Position numbers and translations under genes: made by a program. Positions 46,011 through 56,639 of a stretch of 64,000 nucleotides of DNA are shown here, piece after piece. Origin of the DNA: Phanerodontia chrysosporium. Taxonomy: Eukaryota; Basidiomycota; Agaricomycetes; Polyporales; Phanerochaetaceae. Under the pieces are notes generated by a model. That model did not search any database and was not told where the DNA came from. It worked only from the letters and a program-made list of their open reading frames with translations. The stretch spans positions 558,001 through 622,000 of the forward strand of contig MJGA01000006.1 of NCBI GenBank assembly GCA_001910725.1, given 5' to 3'. Positions within the stretch are counted from its first letter, which is position 1, and each line of letters begins with the position of its first letter.

Positions 46011-47069
46011 ACGTTCGAACGGTACTTGGTCGGTTGTGCTATTGGAAAGTGGACGCGCCCAATAGCCTTACACGAGATGATCTTATTGTTGTACGATCCT
46101 CGATGTAACACCCAGATGTATAAATGATGTCTCCATTGATTGATGCAGACCGTACATATTTATACAATGGTATATTCTTCATGAAGAATTACATCTGCTG
46201 ATTCTTCTATATTGGAGACTCTCTTTCTCACCTCGTAGTAGCAATGCGTGTTACACATGCACGCGCAGCTATGTTTGCTCTATAAGGAGTTGACTGAGGC
46301 TTTCCGAACCTCGGATATCGAGACCGGAGAACAAGAACCACGGACGACGCTCCTGATCAGGTGCACAGACTCGGTCTTCCATACTCGCCACAGCTATAGC
46401 ATATGATAATAGAACCTCACACACCTATAATTAGCGGCGAACTCATCGATACGCCTGCGACGTTCCCGCGCAACGCGGGCAGCTGCGGGCAGGGCGAGTT
46501 CTTCGTTGCACAGTCCACCGCGAGGAAACCAGCCTGAGGCCAGTCATGGGTATCAGCTGGACAGAGTGTTGAGGCACCCTCTCCAGCAGGAATTAATCGT
46601 TTGTCCTGCACTTCAGAAAACATGCGCTAGTAGGCGAGATAACTGCCGGGCATGAGGCAATAACGCAAAGTAGGTTCGAGTGACCTGTTTCACCCCAGTT
46701 GAGCGGCCCTCAGCGGCCAGAGGATTGTTCGTTCGTTGTACCCTGGTAGGCTTTGTCGACAGTATGTTGGCTATTGTCTGATAAAGTGGACGGTCTGTGC
46801 AAGGGCACATGCCGAGTTCGAAGTGGCGGCATCGAGGCGCCTATCAATTCATCAAGGTGAGCGCCGTCGTCGGACAATGCCTGAGGTTGAGCCTCAAGGC
46901 CGCTTGTCCTGAACAACACGCACAAAGTTCGCGTTCAAAAAGCGATGCACGGCATCAGCATATATATACAGGCTCTAACGTGGTTGGGAGAGACCACAGC
47001 TGACCTCCCCTCTTCTCCCACACCAGACAGCGAACTCTTGACGAGTCTCGCCCACTACTCTCCCTCAAG
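46011..47069. other. Intergenic, 1.06 kb, with AA9 promoter
   Basis: No gene supported. It contains a perfect short palindrome attcttcatgaagaat (about 46,169-46,184) of unknown meaning, and a TATA box for AA9 (listed separately). Confidence 0.4.
46959..46970 (+). promoter_or_regulatory. Probable TATA box of the AA9 gene
   Basis: The run catatatataca lies 100 bp upstream of the ATG at 47070, a usual distance in these fungi. Confidence 0.45.
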
Positions 47070-48339
47070 ATGATTTATTTCCTTGCCTTAGCGTTGCTTT
47101 CGTTCTCAGCCTGCTACCCTTCGTCTCCGCCCACGGATACGTGAGCGGCATTGGCATCGATGGCCAGTGGTACTCAGGCCAGCACCTGGGTCGAGTCAAG
47201 GTACGATCTCTCGGCTGCCGTGCCTAGTAGTGCGGCCTCTCATGCAATGTCCGCAGGACCGAGTCCAATTCGTATGGTTGCAAACAATGGACCTGTCAAG
47301 GGCGCATCTAACCCGGACCTTGCGTGCGGCCTGAGCGCTCAGAAGGCTCAGCTCGTCGCTCCTGCAAACCCGGGAAGCCTGCTCTCCATCCAGTGGTCTG
47401 GCGGCAGCGGAGGCGGCTCGCAGCATGTAAGTCTTCGTGCTAATTTTTGACGGAGGCAGGAGCTTACTTTTTTCAGTGGCCGCACCAAGTTGGACCGCTC
47501 TTGACCTACATGGCCTCTTGCGGCTCGACGTCCTGTGACCAGTTCGACCCCACCGGGGCTACTTGGTTCAAGATCAACCAGGCTGGTTTAGAGTCTGACG
47601 GCAGCACCTGGTACCAGGGCGCTATTGCGAGTAAGTGCTCTGTCCATATAGTGCGATCTACTTTGCTCAAGCGGTGTACAGACTCAGGCGATACGTTCGA
47701 TATCAACCTGCCACAGAACTTGGCCCCTGGAGGGTACCTCATCCGGCATGAGATCATCTCTCTGCAGAATGGTATCTCTGTCGGCGGTGCCGAGTTCTAT
47801 CCGGCGTGCTTCCAGGTCATGATTGGAGGCAACGGCAACGGTGTACCGAGCCCCACTGTGTCCTTCCCAGGAGCCTACTCCGACAACGACCCCGGTATCT
47901 ACGTCCCGGATGTGAGTGAATACAGGCGTTATTACTGCACGCACAATCTGACGACATCCCTTAGATCTACAACGGTCCCCAGGCTCTGGCGAACTACACA
48001 TTCCCTGGAGGCCCTGTCGCCAACCTCGCTGCCACCGGCATGTCGCTGGCTTCCCCTTACACCGGTCCTACGGTCTTCCCGTCCGCCGTCGGCTCTGACA
48101 CTCCCCCGGCGAATGCTGGGCAGCCGGCACCGACTGCCTCTGCCACCGACGCAGGTGTCAGCACCGCAGCCAACAACGGTGGTGCGCCACCGAGTGCCAC
48201 CGCCACTGGTGCAGCCGCTATGCCGACGCAGACCGGCGATACATGCTCTCTCAAGCGCAGGGAGCGTGGTGGCATCAACCAGAGGCGGCACTTCAGGAGG
48301 TCCGCGCGTCGTGCGGCTGCACACGCAAACTCGTACTGA
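47070..48339 (+). CDS. AA9 lytic polysaccharide monooxygenase, no CBM1; frame break in the signal peptide
   Basis: Copper enzyme that cleaves cellulose oxidatively outside the cell. The signal peptide part reads MIYFLALALLSFSA from the ATG. One base appears missing before LLPFVSAHGYVSGIGIDGQW; the mature protein begins at His of HGYVSG, the N-terminal His of the copper histidine brace. The second brace His fits the WPHQVGP motif, restored by splicing (gcag|TGGC...). Further family blocks: PDLACGLSAQKAQLVAPANP, TYMASCGS, TWFKINQAGLESDG, YLIRHEIISLQ and GGAEFYPACFQV. After about 235 residues comes an Ala/Thr/Pro-rich region and a basic tail with one Cys (TCSLKRRERGG to HANSY), common in CBM1-less basidiomycete AA9. 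About four introns. No alternative in-frame ATG exists upstream before a stop. Confidence 0.9.
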
Positions 48340-48771
48340 GCGAAGCCCTACGCTTGTCACCCAGTGGTGACTTAATTATCTGTATGTACCGAGGCCTTCA
48401 CTGGTTGAAGGCTACTCGCTATCATTGTACATAACCCACGCTGTAACATTAGCTCATGGTTATTTCACGAATCGGTGCGAACCTGTGAGTTGTAAGTATC
48501 TCGTTATCAGGTAGGACAAGCCACAGGGCTGCCGAAGGCTCTGGTAATGCAACAGTAAGGGCGCATACACTTCGAATTCACCAGATTCCACCGTGAATAG
48601 AGACATTGCAATGTGCGTGATCCATTGCCATTCGATCTTGGCTACAGACATGACAAGAGACTGTGCCTACGAAGTGAGCCGTGTCGCTATTCTGACAATT
48701 ACTTCAGATGCTGCGCTAGAGGCTGGCCATACCTCTTAGTTAGCGGGCCCCTCTGCAATCGCGTGGTGAGA
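48340..48771. other. Intergenic between convergent AA9 and calycin-like genes
   Basis: 3' ends of both genes; no gene seen. Confidence 0.45.
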
Positions 48772-49442
48772 TCATAGGACGAAGAAGGTGATGAGGAGCG
48801 TACGGTAGTCAAAGACGAGGCGCGCCGCGTGCTTCTCCCCTGCAGCGGTAGTGAAAACAAGACGGCGAACAAGATGCCTTCCGCCGTCGACCTCTTGGAA
48901 GCCTTGTGCCTTAACCAGACTTTTAGTGAGTACCCTATGGGCCAAAGTCGGACCACACGCACCATCTTAGACATCCAGGCATCGTCAGAGAGACTACGAA
49001 CAGTGACAACGACTGCACCGTTAGCCTCGGTATCCTTGTCCCAACCTGCAGCCAGCCCCGCCTCGAGTTCCGCGACCGGAACGCGCGCGGCCGCCATGGC
49101 GGTCGGCCCCGGACCCTTGACCTCGACGGTGCGCTCTGCCGCGCCGAGTTCGAGGGTGTCGCGGACGTCCTCGATGTCTGCAGTGGCAGTCTTGTAATCG
49201 AAGGTGATCGACTCAACGCCATCGGCGGTGCTGTGCTCAATTTTCAGCGTCCCGGTCTCGGAGGCAGTCGCCATGGCCTTGAGGACACCCTCTGGGATGC
49301 CCATCGCCTTGAAGGAGGACACGTCCGTGAGCGACTTGTTCTGTGAGAGAGTTAGAGGCTGGTAAGTGAGACAGTACAAGATGCATACGTGTGTGTAAAC
49401 ACCGCTGAAGTTGACAGTGGACATGCTAGAAGGAACAGACAT
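48772..49442 (-). CDS. Small cytosolic protein, possibly calycin-like (lipocalin/FABP fold)
   Basis: Three exons: MSVPSSMSTVNFSGVYTH (ATG at 49442; a second ATG seven codons on is equally possible), then NKSLTDVSSFKAMGIPEGVL and on to SDDAWMSKM, then AQGFQEVDGGRHLVRRLVFT, AAGEKHAARLVFDYRTLL and the end ITFFVL. The opening N-F-S-G-V-Y followed by N-K-S-L and the alternating beta-strand pattern (TGTLKIEHSTADGVESITFD, RTVEVKGPG) resemble small basidiomycete fatty-acid-binding or lipocalin-like proteins, but with no invariant residue I can cite this is only a fold guess. About 190 residues, no signal peptide. The second intron acceptor was set at ttaag|gcac because it alone keeps the frame. Confidence 0.55.
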
Positions 49443-49994
49443 GTTGCGATCTCTTGTTACGAAAGCTTGGTGTATGTGTTGGCTGAGAGAAAAGCTCGAA
49501 GCTGTTGGTGATGCTCAGTTCTCATATACAGCCCGCTTTTATACGCTGTTCAGATGGGGACCAATGGTTTTCGGGCTCTGTCTCACCCGTTGCAGGGGGA
49601 ATGCAACACGCAGGAGTATACCTTGTTCACCCCGAATCGTGCTGCATTCAAGTTGGGGACCGATCTAACATGATGAGAGGTGCCATTCGAACTACGGAAC
49701 CTGTCGGTCAATAGAACGGGCAGAGTACTGATCTATGCACGTACCACGTAGGACGTTTTGGGGATCCTTGGTATGTCGCTTATTGCAACCAGAGGACTTG
49801 GCTCGGAACTAACGCCGCCTCTCTTCAACCAATGGTATTTGTTGAGGTGTTTCGTCAAAGTATCGTGAGTGTCGAGCATACGATCGCATCGTGCAATGTT
49901 CAAGATGTTCGTTTCATCTAACACAAAACCTATGATACACCACAATCGAAACGAGGTCTTGTTAGGGAAACCCAAGGATGCGAACATGATACGT
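49443..49994. other. Intergenic upstream of the calycin-like gene
   Basis: Contains the calycin-like gene promoter and the 3' side of the O-methyltransferase gene; no other gene seen. Confidence 0.4.
49537..49543 (-). promoter_or_regulatory. Probable TATA box of the calycin-like gene
   Basis: On the minus strand the sequence is gcgTATAAAAgc, about 95 bp upstream of the ATG at 49442, a near-perfect TATA consensus. Confidence 0.5.
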
Positions 49995-51910
49995 CTATAG
50001 CATTCCAGCTACCTGAACACCGACCCTCTGGGGCACAGCGATGATCTTGCCGCGGCCGCCCGGTGGGCCTTTGTACAGGCTGATCGCCTTCCAACCGCTG
50101 TCCGCCAGGAGCTCACAGAAGTGGGGCAGAGTGCGTTCGATACCACCATGTGTGTTCATCATCTAGCGATGCGATCAGATCCCGACTTTGCCCCGAGTAC
50201 CTCAGAAACTTACCACGAAATCGATGTAATACGTGAACAGCGATGCCTGTCCGGCATTGGGAAGGAGTGGGGGCGGGTGAGCCTTGGTCGCAGACGAAAC
50301 GCTGACCCCAGGGTTCGTCAATGGGGAGTCTTCGCAAGCGTATTCCATGACATTCTCTTGGATGACAAGCTTCGTGTCCGGACCAGCGGAGTCGCGGAGG
50401 TGGCGCAGAATGGCGATGCAGTGGTTGTCAGACCAGTCGTGCAAGACGTTCTTCATGAAGTACACCGCCGGAGAGCTGATGGGTTGCGGGTCGAAGAAAT
50501 TATGAACTATGGGCAGAACGTGAGAAGAGTATATGTGGACCAGTGGCATGATGAGTCGCACCTTGGTATTGCACACGACCAGAAGTAATTGCCTCAGGGA
50601 AGCGCGCTGCCCAGTACTGTGTCACGTGTGAGCGCAGCGTAGCCTACAGAAATGTGGAACTCACCTTCTCAGCATTAGGCTGAGTAGCCTCGGTATCTTG
50701 AATGACGAAGTTCAGTTGGGGGAACTTCTTCGCGAGCATCAATGTCTGCGAGCCGACGCCACCGCCGACATCGACGACCAATGACTTCTCCGGCAGGGAC
50801 AGCCAGTCGAAGCCTATGCCGCCATTAGCCTATATTCCCTCGTACAGCATGAGCAGAATGTGTTACCATCAAAGACCTCCCACGGGATTGCCATCTTAGC
50901 CGTGCCTTCCATCGCCATATTGAAGCGGCGGTGGATGTACGCGTTCTCGGGCTGCTTGAGCCATTCGAAAGACGACAGCTCGGTGTTATAGGCACGGTTA
51001 AAAGCGGTTTTCCCCGTGGTAGCTGCAGTGGGATCAAGAAGAGTCTCAGGCATATACGATGCGGCCTTCATCGAGTAGTCCGACCTAACAAAGCAGCATG
51101 AGATCAGGTGTGACTATGGTGAGGATGACATACAGTTGTTCGAAGAGTGCCGGCATACCGGAGCTGCCGTCGTGCTTCGCTTCGGGGCTGTTTTTGGGTA
51201 AGTCATTACGCAGACGGGGATATCGTCTGGACATACTCCTTCAAGATCTCCGCGACGGACTTGCCGGTATCCAGAATTGTCGAAATTCTGTTATGCGCAA
51301 ACACGTCGGGAGCAACCTCCTTGAATATATGATTGGTCGCGAGGAGACGCAGAACACGAGCTGTGATGATATATAGTCAGCGCATCGTTATCCATGAGCA
51401 TGCTAGGATACTCGCCAAGCTTGCTAGCTTCGACGCCTGATGGCTTCGCGATCTCCGAGATGTGCAGCCCCTTCTAAGCGTAAGCCGTCGTCCACGCCCC
51501 GCGATAAATGTTGCGCGTACCTGAGGCCCGGCCTCCCTGAGGATCTCCGCGACATGCGTGCGGATGACAGCACGGATGCATGCGGAGGTTTGAAACTGCG
51601 AGCCGATCAGCAACAGGCGTGCGGAGCGTTGAGACGACACACATACCTGCAACGCGGTGAGGAGAGACGACGTCGGTGTCGGACGAGCAGCCGCGATGAG
51701 CTGGCCCGCCGCATTGACGAGGACGTCGCACAGGGCCAATACGTCTGGCGTGTTGCGCGGGGCCTCGCTCTCGACGCTGTACGGCTCGTTGAGGGACGGG
51801 TAGGTCTGGCCACGGCTGGCCATCGTCTCCTCGAGCTTGTCGACGGTGGACTTCAGGACGTCCACAAGCGCGCGGAGCTCGCCTACACCAGTGTTCACTT
51901 GCGCGGCCAT
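49995..51910 (-). CDS. SAM-dependent O-methyltransferase, family 2 (COMT-like)
   Basis: Transfers methyl groups from S-adenosylmethionine to hydroxyls of small phenolic or polyketide compounds. The start is MAAQVNTGVGELRALVDVLK (ATG at 51910). The dimerisation domain includes IRTHVAEILREAGPQ and LHISEIAKPSGVEASKLGEY with RVLRLLATNHIFKEVAPDVF. Then KHDGSSGMPALFEQLSDYSM and the catalytic Rossmann domain: SLVVDVGGGVGSQTLMLAKK (motif I), FPQLNFVIQDTE, YFMKNVLHDWSDNHCIAILR (motif with the conserved His-Asp) and TKLVIQENVMEYAC. After the last intron comes MMNTHGGIERTLPHFCELLA, then DSGWKAI. The His in LHDW is the expected catalytic base. About eight introns, all consistent. The protein ends AVPQRVGVQVAGML. 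It could serve secondary metabolism or detoxify lignin-derived phenols. Confidence 0.92.
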
Positions 51911-52600
51911 GATGGAGAGGTGGGCGAAAAGTGGGCTTCCAGGAGGAGTACTAATCCCTCATATATACGCGATCCGAGGAGCTGGTGATAGCGAGGTGCA
52001 CGTATCGTGGAGGTTCGGGCACGCATGTGAATCGCGAATCGTTACCTGTCGGGACCACATCTCGTTCATAATGTCAATTCTCGAGAACTAGCTGTCCGGC
52101 TTAGACAGTCATCCGAGGCGAACGACATTTATGACCGGATTCTGTATGATAAGCCCTGGGAACACTCTCTTCAACTGCTGAAACGGCGGTAAGATGCGTA
52201 AGAGGCTCACCGTCATGGTATCCCACCGCGAAAGAAGACTGAACGATGGTCCAGCCTCGTGCCGACATTGACGCACCGAAACGCCGGATTCAGTACACGG
52301 ACACTGCAGCAGAACTCATGAAGAGCCTGTTTCCATTCAATCATGGGATGAGCCCGAGGACATACGGGCGATGGTATATTGTAATGGCTACAAAATCCCA
52401 CGGCGGCATCCTAACACTGGTCAAAACCAGAGAACTGGACGGCTCGCGATGCAAGAACTTGGGCGACTCACAAGGGTGTGGGAAAGTAAAGCGAGTCTAA
52501 GTGTACAAGAGGAGATGCTCTGCCAGGGGCGTTTGCTCGGCGGCGTAGCTGAAGGGATAGTGAAGGGCTGGCAGCTCCTCGTACGCTTGTCCGCAAGACG
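51911..52600. other. Intergenic, O-methyltransferase promoter and EAF7 3' region
   Basis: No gene supported. A tatatacgcg element at about 51,962-51,971 (minus-strand promoter side) is about 55 bp from the methyltransferase ATG. Confidence 0.4.
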
Positions 52601-53454
52601 CTAACCGCGTTTCCGCTTCTTCCCACCTCGAGTGGATGTTGTAGGCTTCCCACGGGTAGCAGTGCTGTTCCTCCTCCCTTTGCCTTTGCGCTTGGGTGCT
52701 TCTGCGAGCAGTCAGTGCTAGGGACCACAGCTGAGCGCAGAGGATACATACCAGGCGCCTGCTCTCGCTCGATCTCCCCGTCCGCATACTCGGTACCCGC
52801 GTCAGGATTCGTTGTCGGTGTGGGTGCCGCACTCTCATCTCCGCTTTCCTGGGTCAACGCGCTACTGTCGCTGTCTCCCGCGACCAATCCCGCCATGTTC
52901 TTCAGCTGCGCCTGGTTCTTCCGCCTCTTGGCCCCGCGCCCTGAGGGTGCCGGCTTCTCATGGACTGGGGACGGTGCCGGCGAACTCGACGCGACCGACA
53001 CCGACGCCCTCATCCGCCTGCGGGAAATTTCCGCATCGATGGTGGGGTCGTCTGGGAGGGCGTACTCAGCTCTGAAGTACGGGTGCGTTTGGAGGTTATC
53101 TGAGGGATCTGTGGGCGGGTACGCGAAGACACCGAGCGCGGGCCTCTTCTCCCCTGGGACCTCAAAGCCATCCAGTTCCTACACCTCTTGAGGATGCTCG
53201 TCCAGCACAACTAGAAAGAGTCTCACCAACGCTTCTAACATGTCCAGGTCATAGCACTCTTTGAGCTTTCTCCAGATCTCTTCGGGAGGCACCCATCGGT
53301 CCGTGGCTCGATAGATGTAGTTGCGTATTGAGAGGACATGAAAGTGACGGTGCATTCCAACGGGTCGAGCACGCATTACAGAACGAAAAAACGCTATCTC
53401 GCCCTCGACAGAGTCAAGATCCAGAGTTTCCGAAGGCACATCTTCCCGAGCCAT
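52601..53454 (-). CDS. EAF7: EAF7 / CT20 family chromatin-modification subunit (NuA4)
   Basis: Subunit of the NuA4 histone acetyltransferase (MRGBP-like). The start chosen is ATG at 53454 (MAREDVPSETLDLDS), because it directly precedes the conserved domain and the upstream frame is closed by a stop without another ATG. The domain reads VEGEIAFFRSVMRARPVGMH, RHFHVLSIRNYIYRATDRWV and PPEEIWRKLKECYDLDMLEA, spliced to ELDGFEVPGEKRPALG. A low-complexity Ser/Pro/Lys-rich tail follows (PSGRGAKRRKNQAQLKN) ending RGGKKRKRG, a nuclear-type basic end. Length about 240 residues, normal. No frame break. Confidence 0.9.
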
Positions 53455-53897
53455 ATGCTGCAGGAACTGAAAGGTGAGGGCGAGGTGGAGGGAAGGGTTC
53501 GAGTTCAACGCTCCCTCCAAGTCGCGCCGCGCTCCGCGTCAGGAATGAGCGCTAAAGTAAAAGCGCAGTACGGCATGCTGCTGACACGCTCCCAGTCTCG
53601 CTTCTGAATCTCCATGATTGCACTCGTGAATGTACACCATAAACAAGTTGCATGTAGTCGTACACTATGAGAGGTAGGAAGCGAAGATACAAATGAATGA
53701 CAGGCTTGCGGAGGACTTGCGACAGCGACACACAGGACGAGAGCCATATCCAGTTGCATCGTTGAGAGCATGACATAACGACAGTGCATATACATGGATA
53801 GGACAATAAAAAAGAACTCATCGTGTCAGCATAGCCGCATCCCCAGCCTGCTGTCCCGAACCAGCAGACCCGAATCCACAGACCTCAGGCCGCGAGT
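53455..53897. other. EAF7 promoter and L17 3' region
   Basis: No gene supported. The stretch just upstream of EAF7 could hold a 5' untranslated exon, since a good acceptor (tttcag) lies before the ATG. Confidence 0.4.
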
Positions 53898-54779
53898 TTA
53901 TGCACGGGCAGCCTCGATCCGCCTGCGGGCGACCTGCCGCCTGTTGAGGCCAGCGAGGGAAGACTTGGCAACGACGTCCTTGTCCTTCGCCCGCTCAACC
54001 TCGGCATCGGTAGCCGAGAGGATGATCTCGACGTGGCAGGGGTGGCCCTGGTAGGGGTTGATGCGACCGTGTGCACGGTAAGTGCGGCGGCGGGTTTTCT
54101 GGCAAGACGGTCAACCTGAAACTTCACAGCTTGACGCCAAGTGCGACTTACGGGAGCCTGCTGAACAACGATGCTCTTGATGTACAGGTCCTCAAGCTCC
54201 AGGTTCTTCGCGTCCGCGTTCGACTCAGCGTTCTTCAGGAGGCGGGTGATGAACTTGACGGACTTCTCGGGCCAGCGACCTGTGAATCCGGACTGTAAGC
54301 AATCTCGCTCCTTGATCCTTGAGTGCGCGCCTGGTACGCACCCTGTGTCGCCTTGAACTGCTTGGCCTGGCTAGCACGGCCAACACCACCAGCGAACCGA
54401 CGGAAGGGGATGACCTGCTTGTGCTCAGCAACGTCGCCAAGGTAAGCGTAGGCCTTGGTCAGCTTGAGACCTATCATCAACCGGGCACATCTTGACTTTA
54501 GTATTCAACTTCTGCTAAGTCCACGGGACCGACCCAGACTCACCGGTCAGGGCGGCCGCCACCTCGCGCATGTTCTTGAAGTGGGTGCGGAGGTACTCCC
54601 GCGGGCGCGCGAAGCTGCAGATTGCACAGAGCAGTCAGAAACCATTGCGCTTCACTGGAACGGCACGGAAATAGGCACTTTTTTCGGGATTTGTGGCGAC
54701 GGCGGCGGCGGCGTAGCGAACTGCATCGTCTCGTCAGTCGTCAGGTCTGCATACTGGCATAGTTTCGTTACGAACCCAT
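53898..54779 (-). CDS. RPL17: 60S ribosomal protein L17 (uL22), with an apparent 1-nt deletion
   Basis: Essential large-subunit protein near the exit tunnel. Exon 1 is only ATGG (54779-54776). Spliced to the next exon it reads [15 protein letters not shown], then TSRARG, the canonical N-terminus. The frame then breaks at about 54,597-54,601 (cgcgggagtac, where cgcgggGagtac would be expected) and resumes as [40 protein letters not shown] and [17 protein letters not shown]. Then come [20 protein letters not shown], the segment ending [31 protein letters not shown] and the end [14 protein letters not shown]. Everything else is fully conserved. An essential single-copy-type gene should not be broken, so this is best explained by a base missing from the assembly. 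A very short first coding exon is typical of fungal ribosomal genes. Confidence 0.94.
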
Positions 54780-55890
54780 CTTGAAGTCTTGAAGTTTCGG
54801 GCCTGCGGGGGGTGGTCTCTGTAAACGGTAAGAGCGCCGCTGGTGGCTGCAAACCTTGTCATCAGAACTACCCAGTCCCTCGGCATTTCCGGGCGGGCGC
54901 CAACGGGCGCTTTCCCCTTTGGACATGTTCTCTTCCTCGTCAGTGTTGTCCATCTGTTGTCCTGCTGCGCTCTTGACTCTCGATAGATGTCTGCTCTCTC
55001 ACGTCCTGACTCACTTTCGACCTCGAATTCACCTCGCTTTCGTTCGCTACGTCAATGGCGCGTTTGTCCTCGAAGATTACCACCGACTTAGCCTCGGACT
55101 CAGCGCTTCATTTGACTCTCCTCGGCCAGTCTTGTCTTGAATGCTCTTGTTCCTGGGATATATCAAACGTGGTCGCGTGCTTGGCCTGAAGTTTGAATAG
55201 CGCGGGGCAGAGAGACTACGCTGGGTCATGACGTCTCCCAAGGACCCTGGATCGTCGCTCCCAATACTCTGTGCTCTCGCTGTGTTCTAGGCTTATCTCT
55301 CGTACCTATCCTGTTCAACAAAGCCGCCATTATGTTCGCCTATCGTGCCATGCCTCACAGCGGCCGCCGACCGGTGCAACTGCCATCCAGCAGCACATTG
55401 CCCGCCTGTCTCGCGCCTAAATCTGTCGCCAAGCTATGCACGGACAGTGGGGTATACGCAGGGTCTTGACTCTTCTATCTATGATGCGGTCTTTACGCTG
55501 CGCCGGTCGCGCGCCCTCTGTAGTGAACACAGGGTGTCATGCGCCGTTTTTGTTCGCTACGTCATAGTACGACGCACTGTGCGGACATTTGTACAGTGAC
55601 ACTGTAATAGAATGTATGTCAGGCATCCAGCGTTAGCGTTGAACGATAGCTTTGCGTATAATATCTTTACTGTAGTCTCGAGACTCAGAGCGCGCCGCAG
55701 CCTGAGGGTGCGACAACACACGCGCCCAAGCATGACTCAGGCAGACCCTTTGGGGCTATGACGATCGGATGCAAGTGGGCGCAAAAGGGCAGAGGGAGTG
55801 TTAACCCAGTGCAGCATAGTTCGAAGCTCGAGTCTAGAATATCCAGCAAGACAGGTATAGCAGCAGGAGAAAAGGGGTGAGATGAGACGA
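54780..55890. other. Intergenic, 1.1 kb
   Basis: L17 promoter (pyrimidine-rich on the coding side) and 3' side of the pyruvate-carrier gene. Plus-strand ORFs of 84-94 codons at 54,856 and 55,345 have no motif. I see nothing else. Confidence 0.4.
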
Positions 55891-56639
55891 TCAAGCAGTC
55901 TTGGGACCGAACTTTTCCAACACCGGGTCCTTGCCTGTGCGCTGGTAGCTACAGATGCAAGTCAGTGTAGGAAACTTAGGCAAAACGTGCATGATACGTA
56001 CTACCAGACACGCGCGAGCTGGCCGAGGCCGGTGGAACCGACGAAGAAGTTGACCTGCACACGAGACGAGTGAGCGGGCACACAGGAAAAGCAGAAGACC
56101 GGGCACGCACCGCCGCAAGGCTGTAGTTCACGGGCGTGATGACGAACGAGTAGCGCACCCAGATCATGCCCGTCGCGGTGAGAGCTGCGAGGCGGACGGT
56201 TCGTATTCCAGACAGCCCATACGTGCACAGCCATTTGCGGTGGTAGCACAGGAAGAGACGCGACCGGACAGAGGTCAGCCGGCGGTCAGACATAGGACCA
56301 CTCGAGGCACGCACCGAGGTTCTGTGGCACACTGAGCTTCTCTGCTGGCCGGGCGAGGTCCTTGAGGCCTGCCGCGACGAGGCACCACTTCATCATCGGC
56401 GCCCAGAAGAACACCGTCTTCGGTCCTGCAGAAAGAGCATCCGGTCAGCCACTGCCAGCGCGCGCCCGCACGCTCGCACGCCGTGGTCGGGGCCCGTGTG
56501 CCTAGTGCGCCAGGGCGAGCCCCGTCCAAGAGCACGCGAAGCGGTCGCCGTTCGTGTTGTGTATAGACTACTTGCCTGCCGGGTGGTTCAAGAACTGCTG
56601 GAACTTCGAGCCTGCTGCTGACGACGCTGCGCCCGACAT
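55891..56639 (-). CDS. MPC2: Mitochondrial pyruvate carrier subunit (MPC2/3 type)
   Basis: Inner-membrane subunit that, paired with MPC1, imports pyruvate into the matrix. The start is MSGAASSAAGSKFQQFLNHP (ATG at 56639), with exon 1 ending after the first base of a Gly codon at 56576 before a GC donor (gcaagt). Exon 2 gives PKTVFFWAPMMKWCLVAAGL, KDLARPAEKLSVPQNL. Then ALTATGMIWVRYSFVITPVN, YSLAAVNFFVGSTGLGQLAR, and a tail ending YQRTGKDPVLEKFGPKTA. The HPAGPKTVFFWAP, ATGxIWxRYS and AVNFFVG motifs are diagnostic, and the Lys/Arg/Asn pattern favours MPC2/3 over MPC1. Four introns. No frame break. Confidence 0.93.

Noticed and set aside
46169..46184. Perfect 16-bp palindrome as a terminator or operator
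   Set aside because: Too short and isolated to assign a function in a eukaryotic genome.
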